Shown: piece after piece, positions 19,114 to 26,525 of the stretch
Layout of the letters: every line of letters starts with the position of its first letter
How positions within the stretch are numbered: the stretch's first letter is position 1
DNA from: Bacteroidales bacterium
GTDB lineage: Bacteria; Bacteroidota; Bacteroidia; Bacteroidales; UBA7960
Assembly: GCA_007132585.1 (NCBI GenBank)
Contig: SLOJ01000221.1
Coordinates: 1-32,576, forward strand
Direction: 5' to 3'
DNA length: 32,576 nucleotides
The notes under the pieces: model-generated
The model's input: only the letters and a program-made list of their open reading frames with translations
Database searches by the model: none
What the model was told of the DNA's origin: nothing
Position numbers and translations under genes: made by a program

Positions 19114-19317
19114 GTTATTGATATTTTAAAAACATTCCTGCCTGCAAAAATATAATTTTATTTCCATCTGTATCCGATACAAAAAAGCATAAGTCACATT
19201 AATATGTAAATTGTTTAAATTTTGCATGATTACTGCACAATTAGTATTAAATGATTTGATTTTGGTGCCGGTTTTCGCTATATTCGATCATTAATTTTAA
19301 TTTAAAAATATAAACAT

Positions 19318-20388
19318 ATGGACAAGAGCTTATTGAAAAAATTGATGGAAGTTAAACAATACCCATGTGTATCCATTTTGTTGCCCACTCACCGAACCGC
19401 ACCTGATAATCAAAAAAATGCAATAAGATTGAAAAGACTTGTGAAACAGGCAAGCGATATGGTTGAGAAGGAGCTGAGTAAAAAAGATTCCAAACTTCTG
19501 GCAGGGAAAATTAAAAATCTGGCTTCCAGGGTAGATATCAGCCATACCCTTGATGGACTAGCTCTTTTTGTCAGCAGCGATATTGAAGAAATGGTTGATA
19601 TACCCTTCAGAGTAAAAGAAAGAGTTATTATTGATAAAACTTTTGCTACCCGCGATCTCATAAAAACTTCTAATCGTGGAACCAATTATTTTATACTTGA
19701 CCTGAGCCTTAACAGAGCCAGGCTGCTTTCCTGTTTTCGTGATCAGGCAACCGAAATAAAAGATAATGGCTTTCCTATGGAGAGTGAATTTGATATGCTT
19801 GAGCTGAATTCTACCGATTTCTCAAGGGAAAAAAGAAAGCAGATCAGGGAGTTTTTCAACCGTGTTGACAAAGCATTTCTGAGTAAATATAATTTTGATA
19901 ATATTAAGCTTGTAATTGCCGGAGTAAAGAAAAATTTATCCTTATATCGTGATGCTGCAGATTCAAAGGAAATAATTTATGAACAACTGGAGGGTAATTT
20001 TGAGTCAACATCAGTGCATGACCTTGGCAAGAAAGTCTGGGAGATTGTTCGCGGGAAAAATAAAAAGGAAAGGCATAAAGCACTAAATGAAATACAAAAC
20101 GCAATCAGTGCAAATAAACTTGCATCAGGAATTTCAGAAGTATGGAGAACTGCAATGGAAGGCAGGGTGAGTTTATTGGTTGTTGAAGAAGATTATCAGG
20201 TTAGTGCAGCTTTGGGTGATAATAATTCACTTATTCTTGATATAAGCGATATACCCGGAAAAGAAATAATACCCGATGCAGTTGATGAAGTGGCAGAGTT
20301 TGTTGTAGATAAAGGTGGTAAGGTTGTTTTTGTAGATAACGGAACGCTTGGCAAGTATCATAAAGTTGCTGCAATTCTTCGCTACTAA
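19318..20388 (+). CDS. Bacterial archaeo-eukaryotic release factor (baeRF)-like protein; Balon-type ribosome hibernation factor candidate
   Basis: 356 aa; N-terminal YPCVSILLPTHRTAPDNQKNAIRLKRLVKQA; eRF1-like middle domain; C-terminal L7Ae-like VDEVAEFVVDKGGKVVFVDNGTLGKYHKVAAILRY resembling the eRF1 domain 3 ending. No GGQ motif. Confidence 0.75.
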   Translation: MDKSLLKKLMEVKQYPCVSILLPTHRTAPDNQKNAIRLKRLVKQASDMVEKELSKKDSKLLAGKIKNLASRVDISHTLDGLALFVSSDIEEMVDIPFRVKERVIIDKTFATRDLIKTSNRGTNYFILDLSLNRARLLSCFRDQATEIKDNGFPMESEFDMLELNSTDFSREKRKQIREFFNRVDKAFLSKYNFDNIKLVIAGVKKNLSLYRDAADSKEIIYEQLEGNFESTSVHDLGKKVWEIVRGKNKKERHKALNEIQNAISANKLASGISEVWRTAMEGRVSLLVVEEDYQVSAALGDNNSLILDISDIPGKEIIPDAVDEVAEFVVDKGGKVVFVDNGTLGKYHKVAAILRY

Positions 20389-20394
20389 AAAAGC

Positions 20395-20439
20395 AAAAAG
20401 GGTGAGGTCATTTTTTATCAATGAACCTGCACCCTTTTT
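20395..20439. terminator. Bidirectional intrinsic terminator between convergent baeRF-like gene and clpB
   Basis: AAAAAGGGTG...CACCCTTTTT perfect outer stem, inner AGGTCATT/AATGAACCT extends it with bulges; A-tract and T-tract on the two sides. Confidence 0.8.
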
Positions 20440-20442
20440 AAT

Positions 20443-23037
20443 TTATTTATTCTCAAATACAAGTTCATCATTTTTTATATCAATATGAATGTGTGAATCT
20501 CTTGTAATTTTTCCGGCAAGAATTTCTTTTGAAAGGCGGTTAAGTATGTACCTTTGAATAGCTCTTTTTAATGGACGGGCACCATATTGGGGATCAAACC
20601 CTATTCTTGCTACCCAGTCGATAGCTTTATCTGTAAGGCTCAACATTATTCCGTTTTCCGATAGCATATCCTGAGCAAACCTTATCTGAATTTTTACAAC
20701 GTCGCGTATTTCATCGAGATTTAAGGGCTTAAACATAATTATTTCATCAACACGGTTCAGAAACTCAGGCCGGATGGCTTTTTTCAGCAAAACAGTCACT
20801 TCATTTTGTGTTTTTTCAAGAATCTCATTATGATTGCTCTCATTCATTTTCCCGAAGTTTTCCTGAATGAGTGATGACCCCATATTGGATGTCATAATAA
20901 TAATGGTATTCTTAAAATCGGCTGTACGTCCCTTATTATCAGTAAGCCTGCCTTCGTCGAGTACCTGCAGAAGAATATTAAACACATCAGGATGTGCTTT
21001 TTCTATTTCATCAAGCAGAATTACAGAATAGGGCTTTCTTCTTACAGATTCTGTAAGCTGGCCACTTTCTTCATACCCAACATATCCGGGAGGAGCTCCA
21101 ATCAAACGGCTTACCGTATGTCGTTCCTGGTATTCCGACATATCAACGCGAACCATGGCATTTTCATCGTTAAAAAGAAACTCTGCCAGAGCTCTTGCCA
21201 ACTCGGTTTTTCCCACACCGGTTGTTCCCATAAAAATAAAGGACCCTATGGGTTTTTTATGATCCTGCAATCCTGCCCGGCTTCGTCTTATCGCATCTGA
21301 AACAGCTTCAATGGCTTCCTGCTGACCCACCACGCGTTTATGAAGCTCATCTTCGAGCCTTAACAGCTTATCTCTTTCACTTTGCAACATTCGGCTAACC
21401 GGAATACCTGTCCAGCGCGATACCACATCGGCAATATCTTCAGCAGCAACCTCTTCTTTTATTAGTGCTTGAGATGATTGCATCTCATGAAGTTTTTCAT
21501 TGAGTTTCTCCAGTTCGGTTTCTGTTGCTTTCATATGCCCGTAGCGGATCTCTGCCACTTTACCAAAATCACCGTTTCGTTCAGCCTGGTCAGCTTCAAA
21601 CTTTAGATCCTCCAGTTTCTTTTTTTGTTTCTGAATTCCGTCAACTACTTCTTTTTCACTTTCCCAGCGTGCTTTTAATTGGTTCTTTTCTTCATAAAGA
21701 TTGGCTAAATCTTCATTAAGTTCTTTTAATTTTTGTTCGTCTTTTTCTCGCTTAATAGCTTCTTTCTCAATTTCCAGTTGCCTGATCTTTCTTTCTGCTT
21801 CATCTAATTCCTCGGGAACCGAATTCATTTCCAGCCTGAGTTTTGATGCCGCTTCGTCAATAAGGTCAATAGCCTTATCGGGTAAAAAGCGATCAGATAT
21901 GTATCGTTGCGAAAGATCAACAGCGGCTACAATAGCTTCGTCTTTTATACGCACCTGGTGATGGGTTTCGTAACGCTCTTTAAGTCCGCGCAGAATTGAA
22001 ATGGCATCGGTGCGGTCAGGTTCATCAACCATTACAGTCTGGAATCTTCGCTCTAAAGCCTTATCTTTTTCAAAATAACGCTGATATTCTTTAAGGGTTG
22101 TGGCACCAATAGCCCTGAGTTCACCGCGTGCAAGGGCAGGTTTTAAAATATTGGCGGCATCCATGGCGCCCTCACCTCCGCCACCTGCACCCACCAGAGT
22201 GTGAATTTCATCAATAAACAAAACAACTTCGCCATCTGAAGTAACCACCTCCTTAATTACTGCTTTCAATCGTTCTTCAAACTCACCTTTGTATTTGGCT
22301 CCAGCTATAAGTGCACCCATATCCAGACTGAATATTTTTTTTGATTTAAGATTTTCCGGAACATCGCCGTTAATTATACGGTGAGCCAACCCTTCGGCGA
22401 TAGCAGTTTTACCTACGCCGGGTTCACCAATAAGGATAGGGTTGTTTTTGGTCCTTCTTGAAAGAATCTGAAGGATGCGCCTGATCTCTTCATCGCGCCC
22501 GATTACAGGATCCAGTTTACCTGTTAATGCAAGCTTATTTAGATCATTGGCGTATTTGCCCAAAGCATTATAGGTTTCTTCGGCCGACTGACTGGTAACC
22601 TTTGAACCTTTTCGCAGTTCTGTAATGGCTGCCTTAAGATTTTTTTCAGTTAAACCACTGTCTTTCATCAGCCGGCTTATATTATCGTTGTTATTCAATA
22701 ATGCAAGCAGAAGATGTTCAATTGAAATAAACTCATCATCAAATTCCTTGAGAAAGCTTGTTGCATTTTGAAGTACTTTACTGGTATCGTTGCCGAGATA
22801 AGTATTGCCTCCACTTACTTTGGGGTATGATTCTACCATACGGTCAAGCACCTGCCTGAAATTCTGAAGATTTACATTATTTTTCTTCAGTAAATGGGGT
22901 GTAACACTCTCATCAACCGCTAAGATACCCTTTAACAGGTGACCTGTTTCTATTGCCTGGTGTTGGTAACCCATAGCAATTTCCTGCGCTTTCTGCAGTG
23001 CTTCCTGCGATTTTAAAGTGAAATTATCTAAGTTCAT
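20443..23037 (-). CDS. clpB: ATP-dependent chaperone ClpB
   Basis: 864 aa; Clp N domain MNLDNFTLKSQEALQKAQEIAMGYQHQAIETGHLL; two Walker A motifs (GEPGVGKTAIAEGLAHRI; GTTGVGKTELARALAEFLF), FIDEIHTLVGAGG, coiled-coil middle domain. Confidence 0.98.
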   Translation of the reverse strand: MNLDNFTLKSQEALQKAQEIAMGYQHQAIETGHLLKGILAVDESVTPHLLKKNNVNLQNFRQVLDRMVESYPKVSGGNTYLGNDTSKVLQNATSFLKEFDDEFISIEHLLLALLNNNDNISRLMKDSGLTEKNLKAAITELRKGSKVTSQSAEETYNALGKYANDLNKLALTGKLDPVIGRDEEIRRILQILSRRTKNNPILIGEPGVGKTAIAEGLAHRIINGDVPENLKSKKIFSLDMGALIAGAKYKGEFEERLKAVIKEVVTSDGEVVLFIDEIHTLVGAGGGGEGAMDAANILKPALARGELRAIGATTLKEYQRYFEKDKALERRFQTVMVDEPDRTDAISILRGLKERYETHHQVRIKDEAIVAAVDLSQRYISDRFLPDKAIDLIDEAASKLRLEMNSVPEELDEAERKIRQLEIEKEAIKREKDEQKLKELNEDLANLYEEKNQLKARWESEKEVVDGIQKQKKKLEDLKFEADQAERNGDFGKVAEIRYGHMKATETELEKLNEKLHEMQSSQALIKEEVAAEDIADVVSRWTGIPVSRMLQSERDKLLRLEDELHKRVVGQQEAIEAVSDAIRRSRAGLQDHKKPIGSFIFMGTTGVGKTELARALAEFLFNDENAMVRVDMSEYQERHTVSRLIGAPPGYVGYEESGQLTESVRRKPYSVILLDEIEKAHPDVFNILLQVLDEGRLTDNKGRTADFKNTIIIMTSNMGSSLIQENFGKMNESNHNEILEKTQNEVTVLLKKAIRPEFLNRVDEIIMFKPLNLDEIRDVVKIQIRFAQDMLSENGIMLSLTDKAIDWVARIGFDPQYGARPLKRAIQRYILNRLSKEILAGKITRDSHIHIDIKNDELVFENK

Positions 23038-23307
23038 GGCTATTATCTGAATATTATGTTTTTATGTATTCTTGTAAAATAACTTGCTAAATTCATTCAA
23101 GCGCATTCAAAGAGTGCACCAAGTTGTGATGTATTGTTTTTGAAGACATTATGGCATTTCAGAGATACTGTGGGCTGACAAAATTTCTGAACAATAAATA
23201 AAATTTTAATTTCGGGCTCCAAATGAAGCGATCTTTTTGTATTATTGCCCACTGAAAATTTCATAAGGTTACAAAAGAATAAGTTTTCCCGTGAATATGA
23301 TATTATC

Positions 23308-23334
23308 TATGCCAATATAATATTATTGCATAGT
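23308..23334. promoter_or_regulatory. Dyad CTATGC...GCATAG upstream of the symporter gene
   Basis: CTATGCCAATATAATATTATTGCATAG: 6-bp perfect arms with AT-rich centre. Confidence 0.3.
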
Positions 23335-23391
23335 GATTTTACTTCACTGGCAAAGAATAGAATTGTTTGTTCATGTTAAAATAATAAAGTC

Positions 23392-24609
23392 ATGTTAAAA
23401 CGTATACAGTTGCACTGGCAAATATTAATTGCCCTAGTTTTAAGTATCATTTTTGGAATTACACTTCCAGCCTATGTAGAATATGTAAGCTGGATGGGGG
23501 ATGTTTTTTTACGCGCACTCCAGATGATTATAGTGCCACTGATTTTTTCTTCTATTGTTTCAGGTGTAACCGGAATCGGATCGGGGCAAAACCTGGGGCG
23601 AATGACATTAAAAACCATTGGTTACTACATGACCACCAGTTTGTTTGCTATTGTAACAGGTTTGTTACTTGTAAACATTATACGACCCGGGGTAGATGCA
23701 GATCTTGGGCTAAGTGCCAATGTGGAGGGATTAGCCGCCAGTGGTGATTCTTTCGGGCAAACACTTATAAAAATTATTCCCACCAATATTGTTGAATCCA
23801 TGGTAAGGGGTGATCTGCCCTCCATAATTTTCTTTGCTATATTTTTTGGCTTTTTCGCCACCCGCGTAATGCCACAGTATAGCGACTCTGTGGTAAACTT
23901 TTTTAATGGCATTTTTGAGATCATGATGAAGATCACTTTGTTCGTAATCAAATTCACTCCTTTGGGTGTATTTGGAATAGTCTCAGCAATTGTTGCTGAA
24001 AATGGAGATAATTTAATTGCCCTTTTCAGTAGTATGGGAATATATATGATAACTGTACTGGGCGCATTGTTTATACATGCATTTGTAACACTTCCATTGC
24101 TGATGAAGTTTATTGGTAAAGCCAACCCGGTAAAGCATGCCCGTAATATGTCGGTACCATTGTTAACAGCATTTTCAACATCCAGCAGTAGTGCTACACT
24201 GCCGCTTACCATCGAGTCGGTTGAGTTTAAAAGTGGGGTTTCCAATAAAACAACCAGTTTTGTTTTACCCCTTGGGGCTACCATTAATATGGATGGTACT
24301 GCGCTTTATCAATGCATTGCTGTGTTGTTTATTTCTCAGGCCTATGGTGTAGATCTGAGTATAGTACAGCAATTCATAGTAATATTAACCGCGTTGCTAG
24401 CTTCAATTGGTGCGGCTGGTATACCTATGGCCGGTCTGGTTATTATTTCAATAATTTTGTCGGCAGTAGGGCTGCCACTTGAAGGTGTGGGTCTTATTTT
24501 GGCGGTTGACCGGATCCTGGATATGGTAAGAACATCAGTTAATGTGTGGAGTGATAGCTGCGGTGCGGTAATTATAGCTAAAAGTGAAGGTGAATCAACG
24601 TATGTATGA
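23392..24609 (+). CDS. Dicarboxylate/amino acid:cation symporter (DAACS, GltP/DctA-type)
   Basis: 405 aa; VFLRALQMIIVPLIFSSIVSGV, AFSTSSSSATLPLTIESVE, VLPLGATINMDGTALYQ, DRILDMVRTSVNVWSDSCGAVIIAKSEGE. Confidence 0.96.
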   Translation: MLKRIQLHWQILIALVLSIIFGITLPAYVEYVSWMGDVFLRALQMIIVPLIFSSIVSGVTGIGSGQNLGRMTLKTIGYYMTTSLFAIVTGLLLVNIIRPGVDADLGLSANVEGLAASGDSFGQTLIKIIPTNIVESMVRGDLPSIIFFAIFFGFFATRVMPQYSDSVVNFFNGIFEIMMKITLFVIKFTPLGVFGIVSAIVAENGDNLIALFSSMGIYMITVLGALFIHAFVTLPLLMKFIGKANPVKHARNMSVPLLTAFSTSSSSATLPLTIESVEFKSGVSNKTTSFVLPLGATINMDGTALYQCIAVLFISQAYGVDLSIVQQFIVILTALLASIGAAGIPMAGLVIISIILSAVGLPLEGVGLILAVDRILDMVRTSVNVWSDSCGAVIIAKSEGESTYV

Positions 24610-24637
24610 TGGCTTTTAAAAAAGTTATCAACAGTAA

Positions 24638-24670
24638 AAAAAAAGCTGCCTGAAAAGGCAGCTTTTTTTA
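24638..24670. terminator. Bidirectional intrinsic terminator
   Basis: AAAAAAGCTGCCT-GAAA-AGGCAGCTTTTTTT between convergent genes. Confidence 0.88.
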
Positions 24671-24683
24671 AAGAGGAATATTT

Positions 24684-25259
24684 TTAATCAAATGTAGAAG
24701 TTCCTGGTACTCCATCGATTATATAATCAATGGTAAGGATTTTCTGAGCTTCACCATCATAAGTTCCTGTTCCTTCTATGCTAACACCCTGGTGTGTTTG
24801 CTGAGGAATAGTAAGAACTGGGCCGTTGATAACACCAAGAACAATGATATTTTCAAAATATAGTTCATTGAATCTTAATTCGTTAAATTCAGGGCCCCTT
24901 GTTACGGAAACAGGATAAGGAGTGTACTGAGTTCCATCATTGTCAACATCAGTTACCTGATAAGTTTTAACTAATTTATCAGCCTGTACATAAACATTTC
25001 TCTGGCCAGTTTGGCCTTCTACGCTGTATGATGCAACATAGTGATCAACAAGTACATTGCTCCAGGCAGGGTTCCAGAGTACCTGTACATCTTCGATGTC
25101 TGCTCCGTCAACTGTTACGCCATTCAGCGGATCAAATTCATCTCCAAGATCAATCGTAACATCTGTTGTAGGAACCGTAAGGGTTACTTCAGTTTCACAA
25201 GCAGTAAAAATAAAGGCACCAATTACAAGTGTCATAGTAAATTTTAACCAATTTTTCAT
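24684..25259 (-). CDS. Putative surface lipoprotein, Ig-like/DUF5011-DUF5012-type N-terminal region
   Basis: 191 aa; lipobox IFTAC|ETEV; TVPTTDVTIDLGDEFDPLNGVTVDGADIEDVQV resembles the N-terminal pattern of Bacteroidota DUF5011/5012-type lipoproteins. Confidence 0.75.
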   Translation of the reverse strand: MKNWLKFTMTLVIGAFIFTACETEVTLTVPTTDVTIDLGDEFDPLNGVTVDGADIEDVQVLWNPAWSNVLVDHYVASYSVEGQTGQRNVYVQADKLVKTYQVTDVDNDGTQYTPYPVSVTRGPEFNELRFNELYFENIIVLGVINGPVLTIPQQTHQGVSIEGTGTYDGEAQKILTIDYIIDGVPGTSTFD

Positions 25260-25373
25260 AATTTCAGGTTTTGTTAATAAATAAAAGATAATTAAAAGAG
25301 TTGTTTTTATTGTCGTTGCAAAATTAATGGTTTTTTCTTTAAAATGAGTTTTTATATCTTTTTGAAAAAAGAG

Positions 25374-25381
25374 TAACTTTG
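25374..25381 (+). promoter_or_regulatory. Bacteroidota-type -7 element TAACTTTG
   Basis: Exact TAnnTTTG match 40 nt upstream of ATG 25422. Confidence 0.45.
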
Positions 25382-25421
25382 TAATAACGATTACATAAAC
25401 TAACCAAAAGACAAACCAACT

Positions 25422-25769
25422 ATGAGAAATTTTTTCGGCATTTTATTTTTAGTAGGCATAGTTGCCTTAACAGCTTGCGGGCCAAGCAAAAAAGAACAAG
25501 CTGCAGAGCAAGCCAGGCAGGATTCAATCGCTGCTGTTGAAGAAGAGGCACGTCAGGATTCAATTGCTGCTGCTGCTGCTAAAGCTGCTGCTGCTGCTGA
25601 AGCTGCTGCCGATGCTGCCGCTGCTGCTGCAAAACAAGAAGAAGAAGAAATCAGACCAAGCAGGAGGGGTGATACTGATGTTAAATCTGAAGAAGACAGA
25701 CCTGCCCGCCGCGGTGAACAAAAAGAAGATGAAGAAGAAGAAAGCAGGCCTGCCCGTCGTGGTAGCTGA
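25422..25769 (+). CDS. Small Ala-rich lipoprotein with repeated RPxRRG motifs
   Basis: 115 aa; lipobox VALTAC|GPSK; two ARQDSIAA repeats, long Ala-rich helix, then RPSRRGD, RPARRGE and RPARRGS separated by acidic linkers. Confidence 0.8.
   Translation: MRNFFGILFLVGIVALTACGPSKKEQAAEQARQDSIAAVEEEARQDSIAAAAAKAAAAAEAAADAAAAAAKQEEEEIRPSRRGDTDVKSEEDRPARRGEQKEDEEEESRPARRGS
25565..25630 (+). repeat. Imperfect (GCT)n trinucleotide tract coding for poly-Ala
   Basis: gctgctgctgctgctaaagctgctgctgctgctgaagctgctgcc... visible in the sequence. Confidence 0.85.
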
Positions 25770-25785
25770 TAGCTTTATTTATAAT

Positions 25786-25820
25786 AAAAAAAAAGGATGG
25801 TTTGATTACCATCCTTTTTT
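25786..25820. terminator. Bidirectional intrinsic terminator between lipoprotein and response regulator
   Basis: AAAAAAAAGGATGGT-TTGATT-ACCATCCTTTTTTT. Confidence 0.88.
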
Positions 25821-26188
25821 TATAAACTTATTTTCTTTAGTGTTTCTTTCAGCTTATCCGGTGTTACAGGTTTACTTATAAATCCATTGAAACCATATGT
25901 ATCAAGATTCACTGCATAATCTGCAGGATCATGCGCTGTAATTGCTATTACCGGAGTGTTTCTCTTTTGTATATCAGTTAGTTTTTTCCGAATATACACA
26001 GTGGTTTCAAGTCCGTTTTTTACCGGCATTTCTATATCCATCAAAATAAACTTGTAGTCATTCTTTTCAAGCTTATCTATGGCGATGTCTCCATTAGATG
26101 CTTCATCATAGGTATAACCAAGCGACTTTAAAACCAGTCCGATCTGTACTCTGCTTGTGAATAAATCATCTGCCACTAATACTTTCAT
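25820..26188 (-). CDS. Stand-alone CheY-like response regulator (REC domain only)
   Basis: 122 aa; VLVADDLFTSR, FILMDIEMPVKNG, VIAITAHD, GFISKPVTPDKL: conserved DD/D/T/K residues, no output domain. Confidence 0.93.
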   Translation of the reverse strand: MKVLVADDLFTSRVQIGLVLKSLGYTYDEASNGDIAIDKLEKNDYKFILMDIEMPVKNGLETTVYIRKKLTDIQKRNTPVIAITAHDPADYAVNLDTYGFNGFISKPVTPDKLKETLKKISL

Positions 26189-26396
26189 CTTATTCCATTT
26201 CCGTTTAACATGGTTGCATCTAGACTGATAATCTGAAATGCTTTTTCATTTCTGCAAAGTTAAATATTTAGCAGAGTAAATTACATATGAACTCAATATG
26301 ATATACGATGTAAAGGTATTTAAAAAAAAGGAAACCTGTTATTTTTTAGCTTGAATATTTTTAAGAGAAACCCTGAAGTTTTACGAAATAAATTCA

Positions 26397-26408
26397 CGTA
26401 GTTCTACG
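26397..26408. promoter_or_regulatory. Inverted repeat CGTAG-TT-CTACG in divergent intergenic region
   Basis: Perfect 5+5 inverted repeat with 2-nt spacer. Confidence 0.35.
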
Positions 26409-26466
26409 GTTTTTAATGGATTCACGCCTTTTTATTTTTATCATGAATTTCAGGATGATTTAAAAA

Positions 26467-26483
26467 CGTAAATCATTTTTACG
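26467..26483. promoter_or_regulatory. Inverted repeat CGTAAA-TCATT-TTTACG in divergent intergenic region
   Basis: Perfect 6+6 inverted repeat with 5-nt spacer, ~43 nt before ATG 26526. Confidence 0.35.
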
Positions 26484-26525
26484 ATGTTTTAATCTGTTTT
26501 TATTTAAAAAACCAAAATAACAGGG

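Noticed and set aside
18700-19155. 151-aa plus-strand ORF
   Set aside because: Antisense to the FtsX/LolE-type permease.
23625-24284. 219-aa minus-strand ORF
   Set aside because: Antisense to the well-supported DAACS symporter; no recognisable motifs.
25565-25630. (GCT)n tract considered as a phase-variation switch
   Set aside because: Triplet unit, so length change would not shift the frame; kept only as a possible length-variable tract.
25537-25881. 114-aa Leu/Lys-rich plus-strand ORF
   Set aside because: Alternative frame of the (GCT)n lipoprotein gene, and it runs through the terminator.
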